DNA from: an uncultured Draconibacterium sp.
GTDB lineage: Bacteria; Bacteroidota; Bacteroidia; Bacteroidales; Prolixibacteraceae
Length of the DNA: 64,000 nucleotides
NCBI RefSeq assembly: GCF_913060805.1
Contig: NZ_CAJXTC010000004.1
Coordinates: 1-64,000 of the forward strand
Direction: 5' to 3'
Numbering within the stretch: position 1 is the stretch's first letter; each line of letters opens with the position of its first letter. A program made the translations under genes and the position numbers. The notes below the pieces were generated by a model. It was not told the DNA's origin and made no database searches. It saw only the letters and a program-made list of their open reading frames with translations. This document shows, in pieces, positions 23,770-32,532 of this stretch.

Positions 23770-25110
23770 ATGAGTAAAGATCAACTATCACGCAGGAATT
23801 TTCTGGAGAAATCAGCATTAATTGGTGCTGCCGGAGTAATTGGTTTAAATGCACTGAGTTCTTGCAAAAACACGACAAAAGAGGTTGATTACGAATTTCC
23901 CCCTTTGCTTGATCAGGCTCCTGATGGAAAGGATTTGAAAGTAGGTTTGGTAGGATGCGGAAACAGGGGAACCGGCGCTGCGTTGAACTTTTTGGCTGCA
24001 GGACATGGTTTGCACCTGGTGGCACTTGCCGATGTGTTTGAAGATAAGGTTTGGGATTGCCGCGATAAATTGTTAAAACAACGCGTTGAAGTGCCGGAAG
24101 CCAATTGTTTCTGGGGATTCGACGCTTATAAAAGTCTGCTGGATGTAGATTTGGATGTAGTAATTTTGGCTACACCTCCACATTTCCGGCCAATGCAATT
24201 TGATGCTGCGGTGCAGGCAAAAAAGCATGTATTTCTTGAAAAACCTGTTTGTGTTGATCCGGTTGGAGCGCGCCAGATAATGGCCACAGCAAAAAAGGCC
24301 GAGAGCATGGGCTTGTCGGTTATTACCGGAACACAACGTCGCCATAGTCGCGATTATAATGAAACTTATCGTCAGGTAGCTTCGGGAGCGATCGGTGAAC
24401 TGGTATCTGCAAAAGCGTATTGGTTACAATCGCATGTTTGGTTCCGCACCCGCGAAGAAGGTTGGAGCGACATGGAATATATGCTGCGTAACTGGAACAG
24501 CTTCTGTTGGTTAGGTGGCGATCATATTTTGGATACGCACGTGCACAACATCGACATTGTAAACTGGTTTATGGGAAAAACTCCCGAATCGGCTATCGGT
24601 TTTGGCGGACGTCACCGCCGATTAACAGGCGATCAGTACGATTTCTTTAGCATCGATTTCGACTTCGGAAATGGTATTTCATCGCACAGTTTTTCGCGCC
24701 AGATTGATGGTTGTGCGAACCAACTTGGGGAAGTGATTATGGGAACCGAAGGTTACACCAACTGTAAAAATACGGTCTTCAATCACGATGGTTCGGTGAA
24801 ATGGACCTACGAATATCCGAAAAATAAAGACGGCCGTTCTACCGGAGTTGTAGCGGTTTCGCCATACGTGCAGGAGCACATTCACCTGGTAACTGCTATC
24901 CGTACAAACAAGCCGGTTGTTGAGGCACACCGCACTGCAGAGTCTACATTGACCGCAGTTATGGGAAGAACTGCAGCATACACAGGGCAAAAAGTAAACT
25001 GGGAAGAGATGATGACTTCGAACGAAAAACTGGGACCTAAGAAGTATGAAATGGGCCCGGTTGATATGGAATTTCCGGTACCAAAACAGGGAACTCAACA
25101 TAAAGCATAA
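23770..25110 (+). CDS. Tat-exported Gfo/Idh/MocA-family oxidoreductase, probable lipoprotein
   Basis: 446 residues. The N-terminus has a twin-arginine signal (SRRNFLEKSALIGAAG) ending in a lipobox-like LSSC, so it is likely folded with its nucleotide cofactor, exported and lipidated. GLVGCGNRGTGAA (about 58-70) is the NAD(P) loop, FLEKPVCVDP (about 156-165) holds the catalytic Lys of the EKP motif, and DHILDTHVHNID (about 255-266) the C-terminal substrate His/Asp region. Family members oxidise or isomerise sugars and polyols, and exported ones in this phylum act on glycans. Starts 11 bp after the cytochrome-SUMF1 gene. Confidence 0.92.
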   Translation: MSKDQLSRRNFLEKSALIGAAGVIGLNALSSCKNTTKEVDYEFPPLLDQAPDGKDLKVGLVGCGNRGTGAALNFLAAGHGLHLVALADVFEDKVWDCRDKLLKQRVEVPEANCFWGFDAYKSLLDVDLDVVILATPPHFRPMQFDAAVQAKKHVFLEKPVCVDPVGARQIMATAKKAESMGLSVITGTQRRHSRDYNETYRQVASGAIGELVSAKAYWLQSHVWFRTREEGWSDMEYMLRNWNSFCWLGGDHILDTHVHNIDIVNWFMGKTPESAIGFGGRHRRLTGDQYDFFSIDFDFGNGISSHSFSRQIDGCANQLGEVIMGTEGYTNCKNTVFNHDGSVKWTYEYPKNKDGRSTGVVAVSPYVQEHIHLVTAIRTNKPVVEAHRTAESTLTAVMGRTAAYTGQKVNWEEMMTSNEKLGPKKYEMGPVDMEFPVPKQGTQHKA

Positions 25111-25116
25111 AACTGA

Positions 25117-26034
25117 ATGAAACTATCTGTTGTCATACCATTATTTAACGAAAGTGCCGTTTTATCGCTGCTGATAAACGAAGTGCACCATAACCTGATG
25201 ACTTTGGGCGAAGCTTTCGAAGTGGTGTGTGTTGACGACGGAAGTGCAGACGATACACTTCAACAGCTTCTGGAGATGAAAGCTGAGAAGCCGGAGTTGA
25301 AAGTAGTGTCGTTGTCAAGAAATTTTGGATTGCAGCCTGCCATTGCTGCCGGTTTGGAATATACCAAAGGCGAGTTTGTGGTGGTTATGGATGGCGATAT
25401 GCAGGATCCGCCGGAATTGATAGAAGAGCTTTACCAAAAAATACTGGAAACTAAAGGCGATGTAGTTTCGGCAGTTCGCTCGGAGCGTGGCGAAAAGTTA
25501 AGCAAGCGCTTTTACATCAATGTATTTCATAAAGTTTTCCGTAATGTTTCGGAAGAGCAGCAGTTGGAGCAGGCCGGTAACTTTTGCATTATGAGCCGCA
25601 GAGCAGTTTCGGCCATTTTGAAGTTTACCGAGCAAAATCGTTATTTCCCGGGCATCCGGAATTTTATCGGTTTTCAGCACGATACCATTGTTTACGAACG
25701 TCCGGATCGAGCTGAAGGCCAGCCCAAAATGACCAGCAAAAAACTGTTTGCGCTGGCGGCAGATGCCATTTATTCGTTCTCGAAATGGCCCATAAAACTA
25801 TGTTTGTATCTGGGATTGCTGGGCGTTCTTGTGTTTTTACTGGCAATTATTTATACGCTGATTTCAAAGTTTACAGGTTTGGCTCCAACCGGATGGTCGT
25901 CTACCTTTTTGGCAATCAGTTTTTTTGGATCGGTGCAGCTTACTTTTTTGGGGCTCATTGGCGAATATATATACCGCATTTACAAAGAGGTGCAAAAACG
26001 TCCGGTTTACCTGGTGAAGGAGGTTTATGAATAA
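25117..26034 (+). CDS. GT2 glycosyltransferase, polyprenyl-phosphate sugar synthase-like
   Basis: 305 residues of the DPM1/GtrB/ArnC type: SVVIPLFNES at the N-terminus, VCVDDGSADDTL, a VMDGDMQDPPE metal-binding DxD (about 92-102), then two C-terminal membrane helices (about 230-290). Such enzymes move a hexose or related sugar to undecaprenyl phosphate on the cytoplasmic face, giving the donor used by GT-C transferases on the outer face. The next gene is such a GT-C enzyme and overlaps by 8 bases, so the two almost certainly work in sequence. Confidence 0.92.
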   Translation: MKLSVVIPLFNESAVLSLLINEVHHNLMTLGEAFEVVCVDDGSADDTLQQLLEMKAEKPELKVVSLSRNFGLQPAIAAGLEYTKGEFVVVMDGDMQDPPELIEELYQKILETKGDVVSAVRSERGEKLSKRFYINVFHKVFRNVSEEQQLEQAGNFCIMSRRAVSAILKFTEQNRYFPGIRNFIGFQHDTIVYERPDRAEGQPKMTSKKLFALAADAIYSFSKWPIKLCLYLGLLGVLVFLLAIIYTLISKFTGLAPTGWSSTFLAISFFGSVQLTFLGLIGEYIYRIYKEVQKRPVYLVKEVYE

Positions 26035-27970
26035 ATTAGTCGACATATTAACGGCACGCAATGTGTTTCGCATCAGCTTGTTTGTGGCTGCTGTGATTCT
26101 GCTGTCGTTAGCGCCAAAAGCGGCCGTTAATGTCGATGAAATGTTGCATTACCCGCATGCCAAACGTGTGGTAAATTGGTATTACACCGGTGGTGAAGAT
26201 GCATCGTGCCTTGATACGCCTGTTGACAACTTAAAATATTACGGTCAGTCGGTTGATAATCTCACAGCACTCATCAACCGCGTGTTTTCCATCGAAAATG
26301 AATTTCTGACACGACATTTTACAGGAGCTGTATTTTTCTTTTTGCTGCTAGTTTTTGCAGGTCTTCTCGGTAAAGAAATTACCGGTTCATACTGGGTGGC
26401 AGCAATTGTAGTTTTATCGCTAATGCTCACGCCGCGTTTGTTCGGACAGGCATTTGGCAACTTAAAAGACATCCCATTTGCGGCAGGTTATGTTGCCGGC
26501 ATTTATTTCATCATAAAATATTTAAAACAATTCCCGAAAGTGAACTGGAAAACGGTGATCGGTCTGGGATTGGCCATCGCTTTTACCTGTTCGGTGCGAA
26601 TTGGTGGATTGATCCTTTTCGCCTACCTGGGATTGGGAATTGTGGTTATCATTCTTTCGAAGCCTTTTTTACTTAAATATATCGTTTCAACTAAATCTTG
26701 TTTTGTAAGGTTAATGGGCCAGTGGCTGGTAATAGTGCTCGCAGGTTATTTCCTCGGACTATTATTCTGGCCCTATGCCTTGCAGGATGTGGTGCGTTAT
26801 CCGCTCGAAAGTTTGTCGGTGATGGAGCATTACAAAATCAGCATTAAACAGTTGTTCGAAGGCGAGGTAATCTGGAGTTCATCGCTACCGTGGAATTACC
26901 TCGTAAAATGGATTTTGATAGCAACACCCGAGTTTATTCTACTCGGGACTCTATACTTTGTAGCCTTTTTAACCTATAAATTTTCTAAACCGTTAAGCGA
27001 ACAACTCATTATTGAGTTGTTCGTGTTTTTTACGCTGCTTTTCCCGGTGGCCTATGTAATTGTTATCGGATCGAACTTGTACAGCGGGATTCGGCAGATG
27101 TTGTTTGTAGTTCCGGTACTGGTTGTTTTGGCCGTTAGTGGTTTGTTTCAATTCATAAAAACGGACATCAGAAAGACAGTGAAAGTTCCGGCCGTGGCCC
27201 TGTTTTTTGTTTTGATGATCTTACCATTTCAACATCAGGCGAAAACCTTTCCGGCAGATTATATTTATTTCAATGCTATTTCGGGAGGAAATAAGGCGGC
27301 CTGGAGTAATTACGAATACGATTATTATTTCCATGGAATGAAGGAGGCAACGGATTTCCTGATCACCGAAATTGGTGATGAAAAAGCCAAAGTTGCTATG
27401 AATTGCCAGTTGCCGAATTATTTCGAGAAGATACCGAACATTGATTTTCAATATACGCGCTACCTTGAACGTAGTTCGGCAGATTGGGATTATGCATTGT
27501 TTGGTGTGAATTATATTCATCCGTATTTGCTGAAGAACGATACCTGGCAATCAACACGGATTGTAAAGACTTTTTATCACAAAGGAAATCCGCTGGTGGT
27601 TTTGCTGGAAAGGCAATCGAAAGATGATTTTAAAGGGATAGACCTGTTGAAACACCGACAATGGGATGAAGCTGAAATCTTATTAAAAAAGGAACTGGAA
27701 ACCGACCCCAATAATGTTTGGATGTTTGTAAATTTGGCGAATTTGAAACTGGCGCAACGCAAGTATGCCGAACTTGACGAATTGTTGGAGGGCGGCAGAG
27801 CAATACATCGTTATTACGAGCCGTTGTATTTGATCGAGGCGCAAAAATTGTTCGATCAAGGCAAGTTCGACGAAAGTTATGCGGTTTTAAATGAGTTGAT
27901 AGAAGTGAATCCGCGCTACAAAAATGCGGCACCGCTATTAAAGAAAGTGAAAGAGAAATTAAATAAGTAA
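26027..27970 (+). CDS. GT-C family glycosyltransferase (PMT/GT39-like) with C-terminal TPR
   Basis: 647 residues. An N-terminal membrane region of about ten helices has the first-loop acidic pair NVDEMLHYPHAK (about 35-46), the catalytic position in lipid-linked-sugar transferases. From about 415 a soluble domain follows, then at about 530-645 TPR-like helices (WDEAEILLKKELETDPNN, LANLKLAQRKYAELDELL, FDESYAVLNELIEVNP). Inference: it uses the polyprenyl-P sugar made by the upstream GT2 to modify an envelope glycan or protein, with the TPR as a docking module. Acceptor unknown. Confidence 0.82.
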   Translation: MNKLVDILTARNVFRISLFVAAVILLSLAPKAAVNVDEMLHYPHAKRVVNWYYTGGEDASCLDTPVDNLKYYGQSVDNLTALINRVFSIENEFLTRHFTGAVFFFLLLVFAGLLGKEITGSYWVAAIVVLSLMLTPRLFGQAFGNLKDIPFAAGYVAGIYFIIKYLKQFPKVNWKTVIGLGLAIAFTCSVRIGGLILFAYLGLGIVVIILSKPFLLKYIVSTKSCFVRLMGQWLVIVLAGYFLGLLFWPYALQDVVRYPLESLSVMEHYKISIKQLFEGEVIWSSSLPWNYLVKWILIATPEFILLGTLYFVAFLTYKFSKPLSEQLIIELFVFFTLLFPVAYVIVIGSNLYSGIRQMLFVVPVLVVLAVSGLFQFIKTDIRKTVKVPAVALFFVLMILPFQHQAKTFPADYIYFNAISGGNKAAWSNYEYDYYFHGMKEATDFLITEIGDEKAKVAMNCQLPNYFEKIPNIDFQYTRYLERSSADWDYALFGVNYIHPYLLKNDTWQSTRIVKTFYHKGNPLVVLLERQSKDDFKGIDLLKHRQWDEAEILLKKELETDPNNVWMFVNLANLKLAQRKYAELDELLEGGRAIHRYYEPLYLIEAQKLFDQGKFDESYAVLNELIEVNPRYKNAAPLLKKVKEKLNK

Positions 27971-27993
27971 TACGAATTTAAAAATTTAGAAAA

Positions 27994-28239
27994 ATGAAGA
28001 GAGTAATTGCAATGATCGGATTGTTCATTTTGAGTTTACCAACAATGTTGCTAATGGCGCAAGACCAGGGAACATACATTGACAATTTGGGTGCTCAGGA
28101 CAGTTCGTACTTGGAAGAGGCTCCGCTAACCGGAGTTGAGCAAGCTTCAGGTTCAAACTCAACTGTAATCATTATTGTTGTTGCAGTTGTAGTTATCGCG
28201 GCGGCTGTTTTCTTTTTTATGAAGAAAAAGAAAAAGTAA
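27994..28239 (+). CDS. Small exported membrane protein
   Basis: 81 residues. A signal peptide (about 1-22, ending MAQD), a short acidic/polar segment of about 30 residues, then a C-terminal hydrophobic helix (about 57-75) capped by KKKKK. The layout of polar linker, membrane helix and basic tail resembles sorting tails, but I see no recognisable recognition motif before the helix. It is the last gene before a perfect terminator, 23 bp after the GT-C gene, so it may be the acceptor or anchor for the locus. Function unknown. Confidence 0.7.
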   Translation: MKRVIAMIGLFILSLPTMLLMAQDQGTYIDNLGAQDSSYLEEAPLTGVEQASGSNSTVIIIVVAVVVIAAAVFFFMKKKKK

Positions 28240-28261
28240 TGTAGAGTGAGATCTGATTACA

Positions 28262-28291
28262 AAAAAACCGGCTTAATTAAGCCGGTTTTTT
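28262..28291 (+). terminator. Terminator of the 22.2-28.2 kb operon
   Basis: A perfect palindrome: ACCGGCTT and AAGCCGGT around an AATT centre, with an A-run before and TTTTTT after. Confidence 0.92.
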
Positions 28292-28360
28292 GTTTTTATT
28301 TATTTGGGTTGCAAATATTCTTCGAATAACCGTAGCACTTTGAAGTGGCAATTAGTTCTT

Positions 28361-28730
28361 GTCTTTTCAGACAGAAAATCCTTTTTCCTATAGCTGAAAA
28401 AGGATTCAAAAAAGCCACCGCTGACGATAAAAAGCTAAAAATAAATTCCTTTCACTAAAATCAAGAAACTCCTCCTTTTAGCCCTTCGTTCCTCAGGTCT
28501 AACGAGCGTCAAACAGACTTGATTTATTAACGTTCTCTCCATTTATTTTCTTCACGCTTTTTCTCGAAGGCGGACCTCAAGGCAACTCTGGAGCGGGCTC
28601 GTCAAAAATCCGTCAGTCGGGCTAACCCGCTTCATTGAAAAAACGCAAAGGTTATTTTTTGATCCCGATAAAATCGGGACTTACTTTTCATCGAATGGAA
28701 AAGAAAGAGCCCGTCTGGCTTGAAGACAAA
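28361..28730 (-). repeat. Dispersed 0.37-kb repeat, copy B
   Basis: Inverted copy of 6779-7140. It differs by point changes and a small hairpin insertion, TCCCGATAAAATCGGGA, near 28663. That insertion resembles the one distinguishing copy 2 of the CCCCTAAA repeat. Confidence 0.8.
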
Positions 28731-28787
28731 AGTTGCATAGATAATCGAACACTTAAATTCATGATTTATCACAATTTAACTTCAGAA

Positions 28788-28806
28788 ATTGAAACTCAGT
28801 TTCAAT
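28788..28806 (-). terminator. Possible terminator of gltX
   Basis: ATTGAAAC/GTTTCAAT hairpin with a 3-nt loop about 40 bases past the gltX stop. The U-run is poor. Confidence 0.35.
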
Positions 28807-28847
28807 ATTTTATAATGTTGATAGTAAAGCCTGCCGGGATTTAAACC

Positions 28848-30374
28848 TTAAATGTTTTCTATGGCTGTTTTTATGCGGGCAATGCTTTCGTCTTTACCCA
28901 GTAGCTCGCAAATAACAAACAGGTCGGGACCCATATTTCCTCCAACAAGTGCCAAACGCAGCGGATTCATAATGGCTCCAAATCCCCATTCTTTTTCAGT
29001 CATAAAGGCTGAGAAAACTTCTTTTATCGAATCAGCTTTCCAACTTTCAACCGTTTCAAAAGCGTTTACAATTTCAGTCAGCTGACTTGATGTATTTTCT
29101 TTCCATCGTTTTTTCACTGTTTTTGCGTCGTACTCGGCTGGAGCCACAAAAAAGTAGCTGCTTTGGTCCCACAATTCGGCAACAAATTCGCAACGTTCTT
29201 TAATCTCTGCAACTACCGCATTTACTTTTTCATCGCTGGCTTCCACACCTTTTCCGGCCAAAACTGGTTTGAATAATTCTGCAAGTTCCTCAACCGATTT
29301 CTCCTGGAAATAATGTTTGTTGAACCATTTGGCTTTTTCAGGATCAAAACGTGATCCCGATTTCACTACGCGCTCCAAACTAAAGATTTCTCCCAGCTCT
29401 TCCAGCGAGAAAAATTCCTGTTCTGTTCCCGGGTTCCAGCCCAATAAGGCCAGCAGGTTGATAAATGCCTCAGGGAAATAACCGTCTTCGCGGTATCCGC
29501 GCGAAACGTCACCGGTTTTAGGATCAGTCCACAACAATGGAAATACCGGGAATCCCAGTTTGTCGCCATCGCGTTTGCTGAGTTTGCCTTTTCCAACAGG
29601 CTTTAAAATCAGCGGAAGGTGGGCAAAACGTGGTTTGGTTTCTTCCCAACCCAGCGCTTTGTATAATAAAACGTGCAGTGGCATCGATGGCAACCATTCT
29701 TCACCACGGATAACGTGCGAGATTTCCATCAAATGATCGTCAACCACGTTGGCAAGGTGGTAAGTCGGCATACCATCCGATTTAAAAAGCACCTTGTCGT
29801 CGAGACTTTTTGTGGTGTTAAAAGTTACGTTTCCACGAATAAGATCGTCTTCCGAAACGTCGGTATCCGCAGGCATTTTAAAACGAATTACATAAGCTTC
29901 GCCTGCTGCTATTTTTTGCTGAACTTCTTCTGCTGATAATTTGAGCGAGTTATTCAGGTTGTCGCGGGTGGCAATTCCGTACGAGAAAGTTTCTTTGTTG
30001 GCTTCGGCATCTTTACGCAAAGCATCAATTTCCTCGGGAGTGTCGAATGCATAATACGCCCAGCCGCTTTCTACCAGCTGGTCGGCATATTTTTTATACA
30101 GCTCTTTCCGTTCGCTCTGACGGTATGGGCCAAAATCTCCACCAATTCCAGGGCCTTCAACCGGTGTTAATCCGCACCAGTTCAAACTTTCGATAATATA
30201 ATCTTCGGCACCCGGAACAAAACGGGTTTGGTCGGTATCTTCAATTCGGAGTATAAATTCGCCACCGTGTTTTTTTGCAAACAGGTAATTAAATAAAGCT
30301 GTTCGCACGCCGCCCATATGCAACGGCCCGGTTGGACTTGGGGCAAATCGTACCCGTACTTTTTTGTCGCTCAT
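28848..30374 (-). CDS. gltX: Glutamyl-tRNA synthetase
   Basis: Charges tRNA-Glu. 508 residues. RFAPSPTGPLHMGGVRTALF (about 8-27) is the HIGH region of the class I glutamyl/glutaminyl group, GEEWLPSMPLHV is a conserved active-site block, and KLSKRDGDKLG (about 264-274) is the KMSKS loop. No zinc-binding Cys set is seen at about 100-125. Monocistronic, with a good -7 box upstream. Confidence 0.97.
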   Translation of the reverse strand: MSDKKVRVRFAPSPTGPLHMGGVRTALFNYLFAKKHGGEFILRIEDTDQTRFVPGAEDYIIESLNWCGLTPVEGPGIGGDFGPYRQSERKELYKKYADQLVESGWAYYAFDTPEEIDALRKDAEANKETFSYGIATRDNLNNSLKLSAEEVQQKIAAGEAYVIRFKMPADTDVSEDDLIRGNVTFNTTKSLDDKVLFKSDGMPTYHLANVVDDHLMEISHVIRGEEWLPSMPLHVLLYKALGWEETKPRFAHLPLILKPVGKGKLSKRDGDKLGFPVFPLLWTDPKTGDVSRGYREDGYFPEAFINLLALLGWNPGTEQEFFSLEELGEIFSLERVVKSGSRFDPEKAKWFNKHYFQEKSVEELAELFKPVLAGKGVEASDEKVNAVVAEIKERCEFVAELWDQSSYFFVAPAEYDAKTVKKRWKENTSSQLTEIVNAFETVESWKADSIKEVFSAFMTEKEWGFGAIMNPLRLALVGGNMGPDLFVICELLGKDESIARIKTAIENI

Positions 30375-30396
30375 TCTGTCGTTTTTTTATTCGGTG

Positions 30397-30404
30397 CAAA
30401 GATA
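30397..30404 (-). promoter_or_regulatory. Promoter -7 box of gltX
   Basis: TATCTTTG on the minus strand, 22 bases before the start codon. Confidence 0.55.
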
Positions 30405-30531
30405 GAAGATTTTAATGATTGTGTTTCCCGATGCCGATAGAAGTGCGATTCATAATAATCTGCCTTTTATCAATGTTTAATACTATTGCTTTCCATTACT
30501 TTGTGTATTGGTTTAACAAACAATTGAAATC

Positions 30532-31719
30532 ATGTACGGAAAAATTAAGAACGACCTAAGAAACACGCTTGAAGAATTAAAAGAGCAGGGATTATATAAA
30601 AGTGAACGTATCATTACGACTTCGCAAAGTTCTGAAATTGCAGTGTCGACCGGTGAGTCGGTGCTGAATTTTTGTGCTAACAATTACCTGGGACTTGCAA
30701 ATAATCCGGAGGTGGTTAAAGCTGCTCAGGATATTATGAACGATTGGGGATTTGGACTTTCTTCAGTGCGTTTTATTTGCGGAACACAATCCATTCACAA
30801 AGAGTTGGAAGAAAAGGTTTCTGAGTTTTTGGGAACTGAAGACACGATTTTATATTGTGCCTGTTTTGATGCAAACGGTGGAGTTTTCGAGCCACTTTTA
30901 GGTGCCGATTCAGCGATTATTTCTGATGAGTTAAACCATGCATCGATTATCGACGGAGTGCGTTTGTGTAAAGCACAGCGTTTCCGTTACAAGCACTCTG
31001 ATATGGCTGAGCTGGAGCAATGTTTAAAAGATGCATCGGGAGCAAAATACCGTTTAATTGTAACTGATGGTGTTTTCTCGATGGACGGAGATATAGCCAA
31101 CTTGCCCGACATTGTGAAGCTGGCTAAAAAATACGATGCACTGGTGATGGTCGACGATTCGCATGCAACAGGATACATCGGAAAAACCGGTCGCGGTACT
31201 GCAGAACATTACGATTTATTGGGTGAAATAGATATTATAACAACTACTTTCGGAAAAGCCATGGGTGGTGGAAACGGCGGTTGTACATCTGGTCGTCGCG
31301 AGATTATTGACATGTTGCGTCAACGTTCGCGTCCGTATTTATTCTCGAATACTTTGGCGCCGGCAACTGTTGGAGCAACGATGAAAGTTATCGAAATGCT
31401 TTCGGGTGGTGCCGATCTGCCAGCCAAAACAATGGCAAATGCCGATCGTTTCAGAACGAAAATGGAAGCTGCAGGTTTCGATTTGGTAAAAGGAGACACC
31501 GCTATTGTTCCGGTAATGGTTTACGATGAGCCACTGGCCATAAAATTTGCCGACAAGCTGTTAAAAGAGGGCGTTTATGTTATTGGGTTCTGTTTCCCGG
31601 TTGTACCTCGCGGAAAAGCTAGAATTCGTGTTCAGCTCTCGGCAGCACATTCGTTCGAGGAAATCGACAGGGCTGTTGACGCCTTTATTAAGGTGGGCAA
31701 AGAATTGGGAATTATTTAA
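30532..31719 (+). CDS. kbl: Glycine C-acetyltransferase (2-amino-3-ketobutyrate CoA ligase)
   Basis: PLP-dependent alpha-oxoamine synthase that interconverts 2-amino-3-ketobutyrate plus CoA with glycine plus acetyl-CoA, in threonine breakdown. 395 residues. NFCANNYLGLANNP (about 43-56), VDDSHATGYIGKTGRG (about 206-221) and the PLP-lysine motif TTFGKAMGG (about 239-247) mark the family. Family members such as SPT and BioF share these motifs; the N-terminal sequence and length fit Kbl best. No threonine dehydrogenase gene adjoins it. Transcribed alone. Confidence 0.93.
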   Translation: MYGKIKNDLRNTLEELKEQGLYKSERIITTSQSSEIAVSTGESVLNFCANNYLGLANNPEVVKAAQDIMNDWGFGLSSVRFICGTQSIHKELEEKVSEFLGTEDTILYCACFDANGGVFEPLLGADSAIISDELNHASIIDGVRLCKAQRFRYKHSDMAELEQCLKDASGAKYRLIVTDGVFSMDGDIANLPDIVKLAKKYDALVMVDDSHATGYIGKTGRGTAEHYDLLGEIDIITTTFGKAMGGGNGGCTSGRREIIDMLRQRSRPYLFSNTLAPATVGATMKVIEMLSGGADLPAKTMANADRFRTKMEAAGFDLVKGDTAIVPVMVYDEPLAIKFADKLLKEGVYVIGFCFPVVPRGKARIRVQLSAAHSFEEIDRAVDAFIKVGKELGII

Positions 31720-31724
31720 ATATT

Positions 31725-31810
31725 CTGTCATTTCGAACGAAGTGAGAAATCTGTTGCTTTCAATCTCTGAAGCTACAGATTTCTCAGTCGTACCTCCTTC
31801 GAAATGACAG
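31725..31810. repeat. Palindromic repeat, CTGTCATTTCGA type, copy 1
   Basis: CTGTCATTTCGA and TCGAAATGACAG are perfect inverted ends, and GAGAAATCTG/CAGATTTCTC pair inside. It lies between the convergent ends of kbl and the next gene, where it could also act as a terminator. Confidence 0.8.
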
Positions 31811-31812
31811 TT

Positions 31813-32340
31813 TTATTTTATCCCCCGAATGGATTGTGTTGAAATATCCTGGCCAATTTTATCTGCAGCTTTTTTGAATTGCGCGGCTGTAATGGCTTCT
31901 ACTAAAACTCCGACCGAACCGCCGGCATTGTGAATGCCAAATTCTGCGATCGCATTAAATTTGTCCTCGCCATCTTGCTCTTCCCTGAATATCGCTGAAA
32001 AATTCTCGCTTTTGATCCTTGAAAGATCTCTGAATTTTATGGAGAAAAAACCTTCAGTTCCCTGGTAATAGTAAGTTTTGTTTCTCGGATTGTAAGTGGC
32101 TTTGGTCATGGTTTCGTGTTTGGGCTTTTCTTTGATGTATTTGCCCTCTTGTTGCGGAAAAACCAAAAGCAATTTGTAGCTGCCTTCGTCGAGGTGTTTA
32201 AAGCTCACTTTTCCCTTTTCGCCGGTAGCCTGAAAGGCGATCAACTGGCCTCCTTTTTCAAGATAGACTTCGGTTTTTTCGGCCGGTTTGCCAATGAAAA
32301 TAGAGAGAATGCTAAAAAAAAGTACAATAAATAAGTTCAT
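31813..32340 (-). CDS. Hypothetical exported protein
   Basis: 175 residues with a signal peptide (about 1-17). The first half (about 20-60) reads like a small beta-sandwich such as carboxypeptidase-regulatory or prealbumin-like domains (VYLEKGGQLIAFQATGEKGKVSFKHL). The second half (KTYYYQGTEGFFSIKF, FSAIFREEQDGEDKFNAIAEF) is unrecognised. Probably periplasmic or surface exposed. It is monocistronic between two palindromic repeats. No function can be assigned. Confidence 0.72.
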   Translation of the reverse strand: MNLFIVLFFSILSIFIGKPAEKTEVYLEKGGQLIAFQATGEKGKVSFKHLDEGSYKLLLVFPQQEGKYIKEKPKHETMTKATYNPRNKTYYYQGTEGFFSIKFRDLSRIKSENFSAIFREEQDGEDKFNAIAEFGIHNAGGSVGVLVEAITAAQFKKAADKIGQDISTQSIRGIK

Positions 32341-32453
32341 GTTGAGCTAAAGGTCGGGAAATTGAGATTGAATAAAAATGTGTGGGTGGATTTGTTTTAA
32401 ACAGTTGGGTGTCAGCAAAAGAAGCAGCAAATCTGAAGACTAACTTAAAGGAA

Positions 32454-32516
32454 GTCATGTTGAGCGAAGTCGAAACATCTCATTTGTTAAGATTCTTCGA
32501 CTACGCTCAGAATGAC
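32454..32516. repeat. Palindromic repeat, GTCATGTTGAGCG type
   Basis: GTCATGTTGAGCGAAGTCGA at one end and TCGACTACGCTCAGAATGAC at the other are near-complements. It lies between two minus-strand genes. Confidence 0.72.
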
Positions 32517-32532
32517 TATCAATAATTATTGC

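Larger units (their letters stand above)
28292..28847. other. Gene-free interval holding repeat copy B
   Basis: Contains the 0.37-kb dispersed repeat (28361-28730) and a hairpin near gltX (28788-28806). The stretch 28292-28360 shows no feature. Confidence 0.55.

Noticed and set aside
28635-28844. A 69-codon frame upstream of gltX
   Set aside because: Lies mostly in repeat copy B, with no homologous frame in copy A and no recognisable protein.
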